The notes: generated by a model from the sequence alone, not told the origin. A stretch of DNA of 64,000 nt from Paragonimus skrjabini miyazakii (GCA_014338405.1 JTDE01000027.1:284970-348969); one strand, 5' to 3'. Numbered from the stretch's first letter, positions 10,934-22,745 are shown. Made by a program: numbers and translations.

Positions 10934-13900
10934 TCCTTACAGTCGGATAGCACTTACGATGATCTTGTACGCCCAGTCATTCACAGCCGTTCGCGACATC
11001 CTCTCAGCGTAACTGTTGGTGTAAATTAACAAACATCATTCGAGTCCTGACTAAACTGTTTATGATCCCATCAAACATTTTGCCAACGCTGATGCGGCTT
11101 TAAATATACATAATCACTTTCAACAACTCATCATCAAGGATTAGACCGGACGCAGCGTTTTGCCAGTTTAGCAACTGCACGTTGCACTTAGAAGGTGCAA
11201 AAGCCATATCAAGCAAACTGAAGCCTCTAAACTGTCTATGATGTTCTGCGCCCCGTATAACTCACAAACCGCTTCCAAAGTGCTGTGTGTCATGGACAAA
11301 ACAAGAGTGGCTATACCAATAAAGTCTCAAACGCTCTAAAAGTGATTTTGGTGAATCAACAGAGGCGAGTAACAGCGATGAGTCCAGTTCAGTCTAAGCA
11401 TTTAAGGTTAGGGCTCACACTTAAGCTCGGAGTGCAACACGGCTTAAGTGAGATGAGAAAACCAGCGAACCCATCATTCCATGAACAAGAGCAAAACCAG
11501 TAAGCAGATAGGACCGTGCGTGTCAGGGGAGTATGCGTGATTCAGTTGGTAGCTGACCAACATTTAAAGCAGGTTGGTAATGAACACTGACCATAATCAG
11601 CGTTCTACTATATTAGTCGAACTCAGCTATTTTAAAACTGAAGGCGCCGGGAGCGCTGGATGACTGCAGATGATAATGAGAATCTGACTGCAATGTATTC
11701 AGAACTTGTCTAGTTGACTGTTAGTAGATCGTGCATTATGAGTGACACAGAGGTAACTCCATCAAAGTTATAGATAGTAGATGACATTAGTTTACTGTAG
11801 AGACGATATTTACGCACGATATTAACAACGACTTTTGTTGTTTCCTCCTGCAAATTGAAAAGGAAGATACGGTCATTCATGTGAAATTATTTCTAAACGT
11901 TACATTGTAACGAACGGAAATGGCGAAATTCAAATAATCTAAGGCGATCTACAAATAACCCTGAACTCGAGGCCACAACCACAGCAGAAACGAAGGATTC
12001 TATGAAGTCATTATACAATAGTTGATAGTTTATGAAACCAAGTCAGCTAGAGCCAAAACAAAGTTGCCCTAGCTCGTGTGGATAAATTGTTCACGATAAT
12101 CACTGGGACAGGCGAGGATCGTTGAGTGTAAGGCCCGCTCGTTCGAACTACAAATATCGCCTGAAATATTTCAGACTGTCAATAGGCAGTGTGGGACTAT
12201 CGACTATTTCGTATGACTTAACCTCTGTTGACAACTTTTGGAAGTGGCATGACCAAGAACTCCCGAATGTGCTTTGCCGAAATCAGTGTGCCTAGTCAAT
12301 TACAGGGTGAGTAATCTAACCAACAGAAATTTGGAGTTTTCGGGTTTAATGTCGGAGCTGAAATTTGCTCAGAGCAAACCTCCTGATGAAAACCCTGACG
12401 GATATGGGGACATACGAATCAGAATAAACGACAGTGGAGAATGGGCTTGTGTGCAGCAGTATCCATGATCTATTCCCAATTTTATCATTGATTTTTGTGG
12501 CCGAAATGCTGAGTGGCTAATCCTGAATTCATGGGGATAAAAAGTTTCCAAATTGTGCCGTGCAGTGTATAACAGACCAACGTAGGCTTTTCGTCGTTCT
12601 CCTCTTTACGTGTAAGCCGGATGTTGAAGTAGGAGCGCTGATTGAGTCAAACAGTCTCTACCTTGCCACATTCCTGAACAAGATGGCTAGAGTATAATCT
12701 CAGATTCAAGAGCATGCTTTAGAGTTGGTGTGGATGACTTGTAAACTGTACTGTCAATTATTCGGATATTGTTTTCACACCGCTGCCAAACATCAAGCTC
12801 TACTGTAAGTTTTCGATCAAAGCAATATGGTCCCAAGCCCAAAGGTCACGTGACTTTATTCGGTATGCGTTAGGCTCAAGGCTAGTACAGGCAAATGACC
12901 ATGTAAAAACTATCCGGAGAGTTTTTCAGTCGCATTATTCCAGGTTTGCCGGTCTCGAAATATGTCCATTTATTCCACTTCGTAATCGTATGTCCCAAAT
13001 GGAGCAACATTCATGCAACTTTCAGTTATGTAGGACCATGTTTTTATCACTGGCAAAAGAGGCAGTGATAATTAACAAGGACGTTTCCCCCTTTCAACAA
13101 GTTCGCATGATGTTCTGTGCTGCGGAAACTAACTAGGGGATAGTGTTCAGTGGTATACACAAAAGTCACATGAGCGTCTAATTCTCAGCGGAATAGTTAT
13201 GGTGGTTGCTAAAGTTCAGTGCTGATATCATGGGACCGCGTTGCTTGTTAGTCAAACCACTTAGTCCTTGGCGGAAAAATTATACCGTAGTTGTGTAATA
13301 CAGTTTGCTGTCGTGTAATTGACGCCATTTCAGTTCTCGACTGTGTAGGTTGTGTGAGTGACTTACTGGGCCTCTGGCTCATGCTTGTCGGTTTTTGTTA
13401 CCATTCCAGATTCCCGTTTGGCCCCCGTCCTTCAGAGAAACGCCGTTCCTCAGTGCCTCCACTCCGTTGCACGTTACGGCTGAGGTTGCACTAAGACCAA
13501 AATGAGGCCGTTACTCAGCAAATATAGTGTTCCATTGCTAACCGGATCCTGTTCCTAAATGCTCCGCACAAATGCGTTGACGATGCAGTTTACTAAAAGG
13601 CCGCATCAACCGAAGGGATGTGCCTCTGGATTTCTTATCATCTGCAGCAGGTTACAGTGAAGTGAAGACCCAGCTCTATCGTTGCGTCTACGGACAACTC
13701 AGGGGCGTCTTTGTTCCGGTAAAGCAGAAGTGTCAGGTCTAAACTATGGAGGGTTCAACTACCACTTCCAAACAAGGAATGGCGGTTGATTTAGGTATCT
13801 GAATAGGCAGCTACCTCCTACATCACGTGAATGTAGTGCGCCGCACAAATAAGGAATGTTTTGTCAAACTTTTCACTTCCAGACTTTTTCGACTTTCCTG

Positions 13901-14289
13901 ACTGTATGATTATCGTTGGAAAGTTCTACTTTTGAAAGAGTTATCTATGACTAACCATATAATTTATCGCACATCTGACCAGAATTTTGATGCTGGACAT
14001 CACTGAGCTTCGCCTAGTCAAGCAGCCTAAACGATACAACTGACGAACCGAAAGTAAGGTATAAGTCAGATATGGTAGCGATGCGACGAACAAAATATTG
14101 ATGACAGTCAAGGTGTCTGATCCCTCAGCTTATACAATTGCACATAAGCCATGCAAGCCACACAATAATATGCAACATGCATACAGAAACTCCTCGGGGC
14201 ATCTCACTTTAACGCCAAACATCGGGACGGATGAAAGCGATACGAGACAATATCAATGCATTGTAGATGAGTAGTCGGAGAGTTAGTTA
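10934..14289. other. No recognisable feature
   Basis: About 3.3 kb with only short open frames (60-72 codons) lacking family similarity, and no repeat that I can match within the window. Confidence 0.45.
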
Positions 14290-14335
14290 ATTTCAAATTG
14301 AATATCACCCACAATTGATCGCAACTGTCGCATTC
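14290..14335 (-). repeat. HH-SINE fragment (tail only)
   Basis: Minus-strand copy of the last 46 bases or so of the HH-SINE tail, about 90 percent identical by eye to the copy at base 1 and including the TTGAAA end. No head or ribozyme adjoins it. Confidence 0.75.
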
Positions 14336-16112
14336 CCGGCAGTTTGACGTGAAGCTTAGGAACGAACAATCATTTCTGAAGCACAAGTTACATGAAAATC
14401 AGAAGCACTTTTCCATAGCTGAATGAATAATCGTTTAGGTAAACTGATGTCTCATGCCTAGTGATAGACTGAAGTCGTAAGCAATCAAGATGTAACGGGC
14501 GGGTAACCAATACCTCGAGTTCTGAAGAATTCACACACTAAAGTACGACTTGGACACTATCCCTTCTTGATGCGGAAGGCGGTAATAGCAAATCATGATG
14601 TGTCCAAAAAAGTAACTGCTGAGTGAAATCAGTTGAACATTGATCAGTTATAGTAACATACTAATGTAAGCTGCCATTTCAATGTCAAAGTGATGTGATA
14701 GTGACGATCACTTTTATGTTTGTGATAACACAGAACAGTTGACAGGAGAGATAAACCCATTGTTTGGCGGACTGAGTGTAATTCGATAGCTAGGGTGATT
14801 CTTCACCAGGCAGCACGTTACCTTCCGTCAGCCCATAGATTCAGTGAATCAACTGCCAGTCAGAACTGAGCAGTATTGATTTGAGACCATTGCATTGGAA
14901 TGTCAATATACTTCATCGTATAGCCCCGTAGCTAGAACATCGTGTTACGGAACCATTGTGACAACGAAACATTGATAACAACATCACATCTAGATTTAGG
15001 ACACAGTACAGTTCGTTACCATGTGGAATCGGGAGTGCCCAGAACCAGAGAGAGATTATCAGCCACCTATCATTATCATTCAATCTTTATTCTGTGTCAA
15101 GCAAAGTGGCCAACAAACAATCCGCTGAAGCAGTGTAGACGTTTCTGTCTTTTTTAACTCACTCCAGTCCGTCTATTTTTGAGAAAATTATTTGATTACG
15201 TTAACTGTAAGACAGTATGCAACACACATTTCTAGTTGAAACATTAACTTGTCTGTTTTTGATTCAATCACATGTAATCCAATTGAAATACCTCAAGCGT
15301 TAACGGTAACTGTCTATGGAGGGGAAAAATGAAGGTGACTATCCGCTGCTGGATGTTTGTTGAGTGAAAATATTTGGCGGATTGCTTTTCCTGTAGAAGA
15401 CCTAGTGGAAATTAACGGATTCGGTAGCTGTCGATATACTCATTTCACTGACACCGAGTGACATGGTTGTGAAATTAGTGACCTCGCTCGTGATTAAATT
15501 CCTGTCAGCGAACTGGAGATATTTTAGTTATTAAGAAAAGAAAACCAAATGACACATGCTCTTAAGATACCTTCCAGTGACTCTTAAAGTATTATAAGTC
15601 TCTGGTGTCGTAATTATCTTCTCATTCATAAATTACGTATCAATTTCATTTCCATTCTAATGGTTGATTGATAACTAGTGAATTTTTCTGGTCACATCAA
15701 TCAGTCTTCTTAATTCTAGTTTGTGCGAAGTCAATTCATCGACTACAGTGACGTTTCCATGAGTAAATCGCAGAATGCTTGTGGAATTGCCAGATGTAAC
15801 ATGATTTATTCATCGTTTCCTGAATCATCCCAGTACTAATTCACGTAACATTTCTACTGTAGAATTCCTCAGAGTACACGACTTTTAACGTCTTCTTCTA
15901 CTTCAGATATGATTAGGTTTTTAGTAGGCAGTAAGGCTATCTTTAACAAACATGCTACTAGGGTATTGTTGTTTTGCAAGGTGAATAAAAATTACCAGTA
16001 CATAATTATCCCAAACCGATTGGCGAAACCACTGGAAAATTCTGAAGAAGGATCAGTTATCTTGTACCAGGACAAAGTTTTAAACATTTCACTGGTAAGA
16101 CAGAAGTCACTA
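14336..16112. other. No gene recognised
   Basis: The block near 15391 (GAAGACCTAGTGGAAATTAA) resembles the 5' module of the HH-SINE, but the similarity is not sustained. A 103-codon frame at 15909-16220 is partly antisense SINE and is not recognised. Confidence 0.4.
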
Positions 16113-16315
16113 AAGATGGATCGCAGCTGTCGCATTCGTGTAGACTTTTCAACCATTCACTATATTCGAGCTTCATATTTGTTAAAAATCGTCAGTAATG
16201 CAAATCCTTGTTATGGCTAAGATTCGAACTCCGGCCAGCTTTCTCGTAAGAAAACTGTGTTGATTACTGCGTCATTGACCACATATTTAGCACGAATGAT
16301 CTGTCATATCGGAAC
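16113..16315 (-). repeat. HH-SINE copy (minus strand)
   Basis: Read on the minus strand: a head with a clear B box (GAGTTCGAATCTTAGCC, about 16220-16204), the ribozyme remnant 16201-16154, then a shortened tail ending in the GATCGCAGCTG block (plus-strand sense) at 16119. The copy overlaps the end of a plus-strand open frame, which is therefore not a gene. Confidence 0.7.
16154..16201 (-). ncRNA. Hammerhead remnant in HH-SINE
   Basis: Minus strand: GCATTA, then CTGACGA (valid CUGANGA core), a long AU-rich stem II region, GAAG in place of GAAA, then GAATA and TAGTGA. Stem I can form with one GU pair and a lost outer pair. The A-to-G change in the core makes it probably inactive. Confidence 0.45.
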
Positions 16316-17048
16316 GTCCAATCATATCTGCCTTGATTTTCCTATTTGTAAAGATGAATGAATGACTTATTTGTTTTCACTATCATTTGGTCCAAAGTTA
16401 TATCAGCAATAAAATGGACTAAATTGCTGGATTTTTACTTTTTCTTATGATAGCTGTTGCTTTCCAATCCACAAATGTTGTGTGTGTGATATCCACTTCA
16501 CTTTCAATCAACTGATTGCAACTTCATTTGCTGGAGTGATCTCCTACTCACTTGGATAACCAGTCAAGTATGAGCGTAATCATCGTGGTCGATACCCATG
16601 CACGCTCTTAAACTAACGTTCAATCTGTATCTACTGTTTTGTGTAACTAATGCTTATAGCTCGTTTTCTCCTCAAAATACACGAGCTATTTGCCTGCTTT
16701 TTGGATATACGGAATATGGTTGACATTCTTCCAATTACCTGTGATATCAAACCGGTTGAATGCTCCGGAACAGAGCTGAACGTATACTAGCTACAGATAC
16801 AGGTTTCTAAACTTATCAAAAAACGAACTTTCCGGATTGCATGGCTATCCTTTTTGTTGCAAAGCAGCGGAAAAACTAACACAATAGGACAACGTGACTG
16901 TTTTGCAGATTTACACGTTTTCGGAAGGTAGACTGAGTTTTGGCATCTCAAGTTAATAGTTATGAATATCGTACTATTATGCGCTTATGCTGTTGTATAG
17001 ATACTGAGGAGTTTCTTACCAGTTTCTATACTGTCAAATATAGAAATA
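16316..17048. other. No recognisable feature
   Basis: Nothing matched. Confidence 0.45.
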
Positions 17049-17361
17049 TCAGGGCTTCGGCTGGATTCGGACCAGCGGCAGAAACACCATGTTACACTAC
17101 TCATTAGTAATACAATTTCCATGCTCAACAGTGGTGATGGTGGATTCCAGCGTGAACTGTTCGAGAAATCCTGCCTGGGCAGTCGATCCCCTGGAACATT
17201 TGGTGGAATCTATATGAGACAGTGGGACTGGTGGGTAACCGAGACCAAATGTGAAATTTCCGAGCCCCTGGGGTGACTTCGTAGCTCAGCTGGTAGAGCG
17301 CTAGCTGCGTTGGGGCATGGTGTTTCTGTCGCTGGTTCAAATCCAGCCGAAGCCCTGACTT
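17049..17361. repeat. Second tRNA-like repeat (SINE-2) with inverted 3' ends
   Basis: The right part (17275-17354) is tRNA-like on the plus strand. The left end (17049-17090) is the inverse of 17317-17358 with 39 of 42 bases identical, so the element begins and ends with its 3' end facing outward. The interior block GTGGGTAACCGAGACC with GTGAAATTTC recurs beside the related copy at 53.7-53.9 kb, showing a dispersed family with sequence upstream of the tRNA part. The minus-strand open frame 17125-17379 is only a reading of this repeat. Confidence 0.7.
17275..17354 (+). other. tRNA-like region of SINE-2 (pol III A and B boxes)
   Basis: Acceptor arm GACTTCG / CGAAGCC (6 of 7 pairs), D arm GCTC...GAGC with the A box TAGCTCAGCTGG, and T arm GCTGG-TTCAAAT-CCAGC with the B box GGTTCAAATCC, all well formed. 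Between the D and T arms lie 31 nt, longer than the 23 or so of an ordinary tRNA, and no convincing anticodon stem forms. It is therefore a tRNA-derived SINE region rather than a working tRNA gene. Confidence 0.75.
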
Positions 17362-18415
17362 TTCCCAATTGAGTCTCATCTAAAATCATAAATTTGCCAC
17401 ATTACTCATTAGAAAAATAGAAAGGTTTCAAACTAAGACAACGGCCTGACGATACAACTGGCGTCTTTATTTTGAGACTCAATTTTCCACTAATTCATTC
17501 TGACTGCAAAACTATCTGTAACGATCTACGTCTGACCATTGAGTTACGCGTAGCCCGAAAAAGAATACCCAACTTGAAAACTAGACTGGACCCAAATATT
17601 TCTATGGGATTATTAGAGAAAATGCATCAGTAGTTATAATAAACAAGCCCCAATCCTTCCCGATGATAGTCTCGTCCAACAAAATCGATCGCTTCTCAAC
17701 GGGGTCAGCAAGGTCAAAGGTAAATCGTCACGCGTGCTCGTCAGGTCACGAATGGTTGCTCACGCCGTAGACGATCGGTGACAAGGTAATTCGATAAAAG
17801 AAAACAGGGTGGGTGTGGTAGTGGGAATAAATGTCAGGTTGGTGAGGGAAACTAGGAAATGCAGACGGCGGGAACGAATTCTCTCACTCTCTCTCATAGA
17901 CCAACAAATTTACACTATCCTTCCAAGGAAGGTGGAAGTGCCCTTCGTATAATGGCTAATTCATTCTGTTCTGTATCAAAATCTTTGTGAACGTCTCGAG
18001 AAGATGGGTGTCAGTAAGCTTTCATGAAATAAAGCGTGTGAGATTGCGCCAGCCTAAGAGATATCCAGGAGCCAATAAACTGCTTCCCGAGGACAACAGT
18101 ATGAATGTGAGTCTGTGCAGCGTCCACAGACACCAAGTACATCCGGAAATGAATATTATAACATTTGCAGTGCACACCACTAAGTGAACTGTAAAACTTG
18201 TGCTGTTGTGATATTTTCATGCTTTTCCTATAGTAAGTTCTATCATTCAGGCTGAGTATAGCGCTTCCGTCTTGCTTTCTGTGCTCAGGGGTTAAAATTA
18301 CAACGGTACCATTATTGACTCATGAGAGAATTTCAATATTTACACAACTGACGATCATTAGCACATTAGTGTTAAACATGTTGTATTCGTGAAGAGGTTG
18401 ACAACCCCGTTTCAC
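17362..18415. other. No recognisable feature
   Basis: Nothing matched. A short CT-repeat stretch lies near 17881-17896. Confidence 0.4.
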
Positions 18416-18515
18416 NNNNNNNNNNNNNNNNNNNNNNNNNNNNNNNNNNNNNNNNNNNNNNNNNNNNNNNNNNNNNNNNNNNNNNNNNNNNNNNNNNNNN
18501 NNNNNNNNNNNNNNN
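18416..18515. other. Assembly gap (100 N)
   Basis: Exactly 100 N, the usual placeholder for a scaffold gap of unknown length. Open frames that run across it are artefacts. Confidence 0.99.
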
Positions 18516-18582
18516 CTGTCATTCCACATGTATTCCACATGCGGAACTTTCCAACGGATACCTATGAATTCCACTGTAAACA

Positions 18583-18975
18583 GACACAAATCCCCTACTA
18601 ATCACCAATAACCGAAATGCAGTCCACCGGGTTTGATGATTCTTGCGATTTCAACTTGGAAAGAAGTCCCAGTCATTGCGTCATTGGATGAACTTAACAA
18701 CAGACTGTCTTCTCTTGAAGTGAACGGTAAATGTGAACGCAACTCACAAGCGAATGTGGCCGTGTTTGCATATGCTAGTTTAGTCGTACCGAAAGTGAAA
18801 TTAGTCGAACAGTGGTCAAGATGGTTTTCTTATGAGAACGTGGTCAGGTTTCTAGTCCCAACTTTGGTGGTGATATGCACAACTGACCTCTTGCAAAATC
18901 GAAATTCGAGGACAGTGCCTTTTTTGAAAGAGACTGACTGGGACGTTTACAAAAATGCGATATATACGATCGATT
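18583..18975 (+). repeat. HH-SINE copy with 5' module, head, ribozyme and tail
   Basis: The longest single-orientation copy. The 5' module starts at the AATCCCCTACTAATCACC block and includes GATTTCAACTTGG and AACAACAGACTGTCTTC. The head with the B-box-like TTTCTAGTCCC follows near 18849, then a degenerate hammerhead (18877-18918) and a weak tail (GAGACTGACTGGGACG, AATGCGA). The 120-codon frame 18633-18995 lies wholly inside this repeat and is not a gene. The copy begins 67 bases after the gap. Confidence 0.72.
18877..18918 (+). ncRNA. Degenerate hammerhead in HH-SINE
   Basis: Outer stem I is kept (GCAC / GTGC). The core reads CTGACCT, and GAAA is present at 18901. Stem II is not convincing. 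Probably inactive. Confidence 0.4.
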
Positions 18976-19757
18976 GTTGGCGTTATCCAGTGTAAATAAA
19001 ATAACCCATGAATGCTAACTAGATAAGTAGGATTTTGCTAATTGTTTCAATGAATCACCTGCCATTTGGGATGTTGTAACTAAACGGTTTGTGAAAGAAT
19101 CATGTGGATGCACAGTGCGACAGTGAATTTCTATTCGGACAAACATGAGGGTTTGCTTTGAATACTCTTCGTCGGATAGCCCATTCCTGAACAGAACCAT
19201 ACGGTTGGTGGCATCCGAAACGGATTAGCCTGTCACAGTGACCGAAGCCAAAGGACGCCTGCGCTTTAAACCATCGCCCCCAAGTTCCACTCACACACCA
19301 CGTTTCCGGTCTGAACCGGTAGGAATAAGACCAGTAGGTGCGTCAGTGAGGCCTTTATGTCCAGCCCCCCAACGTTGGTTAGCCAATTGAATGGCTAGTA
19401 CGAAAAGAAAACCCCTATCTCTCGGAAAATAAACATAGAGAGAGACTGCAATGACAAGATCTATACGAGAAAGAAAAATATGTGAAATGTAATACAAGAA
19501 GCATTTCAGCATACCGGTGCATGCTAGTGCATTCTAGATAAGGATGAAAAACAAAATTCAACATTGGATTACGAAAGGGTCAGGCAAACGATTCATCATT
19601 CACTACACCAACAAAGCTCAAGAAAAGAGTGGGTAGAAGACCGCGGACACTCAAGCTTCTGAAAAGAGGAGTGGATTAGTTGCCCAACGACCGTGGTCTT
19701 AGTTGGTGGAACCATTAGCAGAAGTAGAATGGATATGCTGATATGACCTACCTGAGC
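18976..19757. other. No gene recognised; possible 3' UTR of the LINE at 19758
   Basis: This stretch lies directly downstream (minus-strand sense) of the LINE stop codon. Overlapping short frames in the moderately GC-rich part 19200-19400 have no known match. It may be the LINE 3' untranslated region, by position only. Confidence 0.3.
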
Positions 19758-20290
19758 TTAACGTACTCGTCGTCTCTTCGCCGACGGTGCAATATGCGTA
19801 CGCTGGTGGCCCACTAATCCAAATAGGCCAGCACATTCGCGGCCGCACACATCGCAACGCCATATATTTATGTCAGTACGACCTACAGCACGAATTGTTC
19901 CTTTGCGTACCGCGCGCTTTCGTTCCCGACAGCGCAATAACTGTTCGCTGAACTCGCGGACGCCCAGCCGACTCGTATTCGTCCAGGTAGTCCGGTTCGA
20001 CGCTAAGTATTCCCAACATTTAAAATCACTTTCACAACGTGAAAGATTAACCTGCACAGCATCCTGGTATCTCCGCTTTTGACTACCAGAATTTCGATCA
20101 CCTGATCTTCGTTGTCCGTACTGCACCTACTTCGGGATACGGTCATCGCCCATCGGACAAAGTTGATCCGGCTAACGAAGCTGGTACAACATCGGAAAGG
20201 CTTCCATCTCGTTCATTTTCGCTCGCCGCAGTACCTCAGTGTTCGGGACCATATCCGACCACCGAATACCCAAGGACCCCTGCACACACA
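19758..20290 (-). pseudogene. RTE-like LINE polyprotein C-terminus with C2H2 finger
   Basis: The end of a non-LTR reverse transcriptase polyprotein in one continuous minus-strand frame. From about 20290 it reads LGIRWSDMVPNTEVLRRA, then EAFPMLYQLR, a TAG stop, MGDDRIPK, a second TAG, then YGQRRSGDRNSGSQKRRYQD and the helical CESDFKCWEYLASNR..W block. It ends in a C2H2 finger, C-x2-C-x12-H-x3-H (RCDVCGRECAGLFGLVGHQR, with the second His following), and a basic tail RRRVR. This layout is typical of LINE C-termini common in flatworms. Only two in-frame stops and no frameshift are seen, so it decayed less than other elements here. Upstream of about 20290 the sequence loses similarity (5' truncation or rearrangement). 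Confidence 0.78.
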
Positions 20291-21239
20291 CACACGAATA
20301 CGTAGAACACCATGTCAATCGATTGTCGGTAAACAGACACGAGCTTGGTTCAGGAAAACATGTATAGCAGAACTGAAAATTCTCTAAATACCTGAGACTC
20401 ACAGGACTTGTTTGTTAGGTTCAGTTTCTTGCAGTTACAGACCCAAAGCACTGTGTTTGATTACTCTGCCAATTTCACCTGTAGCAGCAGAAACTTTATG
20501 TTCCGTCGGTACTTTTCGCTTGGAAAGCGTTGTGATGGGCAGCACAAAACATGTCTTTATAGGACGCAGAAACGAAGCCTCTTATTCCTTCGAAACTATC
20601 GGCCAAAATGAAGTTAGCTCATCCTGAAGAGCTGTCCAATTCGCTCTAGGATACGCTTTACCTGTCCAAAGATGGGGGACAGGTAATGTTTTGTGTAGTT
20701 GACCATAAACTGTGTGCATATGCACTCGGCTTTTTCCTTAGGTATCCGTTTGCACCGCATACTTCTCGAGTGCTTGCTTTCTCCTACACATCTATTCGAC
20801 CGAGCATGATTGTTTAGTCTTGACGGTTGATACTTCTACCACTTACTGGTCTTTTTATTCAGTTTGTAATCGCAACTCGTGCCCTGTTTGCTTGTCACAA
20901 TAAAAAATCTGCACTACTAAGTTCGTTTTGGATTTTTGGGATACAACAGTTATATCATACCCTCGCTGTCTTGTGTAGTCATATATTTATTCCAGTAAAG
21001 TTTACTGGAATAATTGAAAATTCCTGTAGAAATAATGTTTTCGATAAATTTTCATGTTAGACTGTTAGAATTAAATAATTATAAGGGAAGTTATTCACCA
21101 AAAATAGAACGAGAGCGAGGCGACGGGATAAAACACAAATACGATTTTGTTGTGGTTATGCTCACAAACAAAGGTTATTTTTAGAAAATCAATGTAAATT
21201 GGGGTAGGCTGAAGAAGAGGGATCAGTGTCACGAGGGCT
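20291..21239. other. No gene recognised; contains a 27-base palindrome
   Basis: Holds the short palindrome at 20987-21013: 13-bp arms around a single G, reading TATTCCAGTAAA on each strand. No transcript or mobile element was recognised. Confidence 0.4.
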
Positions 21240-21620
21240 GGGTTAGTGTGCTTGGTCATGGTAGTCCCATGTTGTGAACAACCTGTTTTTGAATACACAA
21301 ATCCAGGTGGCGTAAGCGGATTTCGACCGGCTTGGCTATAGACAGAATGTGTTATTTGATCTTTTGTGACACCCTCTCCTTGTCTGTGTTTCGGTCACCA
21401 TTAAGAAGGCGGATCAGGATGGATGAGTTAATGTGCCTTGTTATTCCAAAACGAGGCCATTTCGTGCAATGTTCATCGATTCTTCCCGCTAAGCGCTTGA
21501 TGTTATTAACAATACAAACTGAACCACAGGAGCAAATAAATGAATAGCTCAGAAAAGAGGCAGTACTGTTGGGCATATTATCTTTCAAACTAAGTAACAC
21601 CATGCAAACGAAGACAGACT
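21240..21620 (-). pseudogene. Penelope-like element fragment: GIY-YIG endonuclease and C-terminus
   Basis: The minus-strand frame 21603-21352 gives the linker LSLKDNMPNSTASF, then the GIY-YIG-type start YSFICSCGSVCIVNNIKRLA (compare C.CG..YIG.T.RRL in PLEs), then GRIDEHCTKWPRFGITRHIN. After its TGA the C-terminal block follows in the same frame: SIAKPVEIRLRHLDLCIQKQ and VVHNMGLP (compare IAEA..IR...PDLCIQKQFV). The conserved Tyr and Gly of YIG are changed (CIV), and there is an internal stop, so the nuclease is dead. The reverse transcriptase part is absent. No hammerhead is evident downstream. Confidence 0.75.
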
Positions 21621-22080
21621 AGTTGGTGATTCTTCCAATCAGGGTAGCGGACGAGAAATGTTTTTATCTGTTTGCTCATTGAATTAACTACAACACAGTA
21701 AGTAAAATGGGTCAAAAGGAGGATTGAACGTGGCGTACACAAATATTTGGCCAACTTATGATTTTGTCTTTATGTAGGACACGGAATAACTGATGTTATC
21801 GTGAGATTCTTTCGAGCACAGACGCCGGAGTTGTACAGTCGGACTTTAATTATATCGATGACAGTCCGTTTTAGGTATCTGACTCAATAAACTTCCGTTC
21901 AAAAAATGATCCCATGCCTGAATTACCATAAACGTACCCAAGCTATTAGACGAAACAACTTACAGCCCAGCTGTGTAAGTGTTTCGGCTCACGTTTCGTT
22001 AGGATGACAGAACTCTGAGAGAAATATACAATGTACAGCCAACGTCTGGCGTTTGCATTTCTCTCTGCTCTTACTGATTT

Positions 22081-22263
22081 TCACGCTCTGGTTGCAATGT
22101 AAGACAGTACTCTGAGGGAGTTGGTGAACGTTGGCCTGCATGTTTGACCAGTGGTGTTAGTTACACAGTTGTAAACGCAGTCACACTGATAAGTCATGAA
22201 TAATCTGTTCCTTTTAGACTCGGCTAAATCTAAAATGATGAATCTCTGCCATTTGAGCTGCAT
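22081..22263 (-). pseudogene. Probable Penelope-like GIY-YIG fragment
   Basis: The 60-codon frame contains YQCDCVYNCVTNTTGQTCRP, which fits the C.C....Y.G.TTR....R block at the start of the PLE endonuclease. Flanking coding blocks are not visible, so this is a short fragment distinct from the one 0.5 kb away on the same strand. Confidence 0.4.
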
Positions 22264-22370
22264 AGATTACTTTCCGGGATATGTGAAACTGGGCACCAGT
22301 ATGGACGAGTACGACCTGCGCCTGAATCTTGACAGTGTGACAATGATCGAGAAAGCTAATTCGGTAGCAC

Positions 22371-22700
22371 AAGCTGAACATCACTTACAGCTGATTGCAG
22401 CTGTCGGACTTTCATAGACTTTCTTATCAACCCCATTAAAAATAAGCACTATATTCTAGTGTTACTCTTGTCACAGCTTGTCAAAAGTGCATATTATTGC
22501 AACAGCTGGGGCTGCAACTTGGGTTAAGCTTTCATGAAGCAAACCGGTTGATCACTGCTACTATAGACCTCAAGTCAGGTACGTCGGAGTCATCATGTAT
22601 GAGACAAAACACCTTTCACATGAGCACATTGTTTAGTTAGTCCGATCCTGTAGTTAGGAGACACAGTCACTCGCTGCTAACTCCAATCGATAATGTTTTG
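22371..22700 (-). repeat. HH-SINE copy (minus strand) with 5' module, head, ribozyme remnant and tail
   Basis: Read on the minus strand: the 5' module (ATCGATTGGAGTTAGCAG, ACTGTGTCTCC) at about 22700-22660, the head at about 22640-22500, the ribozyme remnant 22490-22446, then the tail ending TGATGTTCAGCTTG at 22371. The order module, head, ribozyme, tail matches the 18.6 kb copy. Confidence 0.7.
22446..22490 (-). ncRNA. Hammerhead remnant in HH-SINE
   Basis: Minus strand: the outer stem I pair set GCACT / AGTGC is kept, but the core reads TTGACAA and the GAAA core is lost (GTAAC). Inactive. Confidence 0.4.
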
Positions 22701-22745
22701 ATTACGGCCTCAGAAATAGGTCGTAATCTCCGTTTCCATTATGCC

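Noticed and set aside
17275..17354. A functional tRNA gene
   Set aside because: Arms are good, but the 31-nt D-to-T spacing and missing anticodon stem show a SINE-derived pseudo-tRNA.
17125..17379. 84-codon minus-strand open frame
   Set aside because: It is the antisense reading of SINE-2, including its A and B boxes.
18320..18601. Open frames on both strands across the first gap
   Set aside because: They exist only because N codons contain no stop; about a third of their length is unknown bases. The same holds for 59601-59948.
18633..18995. 120-codon plus-strand open frame
   Set aside because: It lies entirely within an HH-SINE copy and has no protein similarity.
20987..21013. 27-base palindrome with 13-bp arms
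   Set aside because: Isolated, AT-rich, no repeat or element boundary on either side. Likely chance or a small fold-back.
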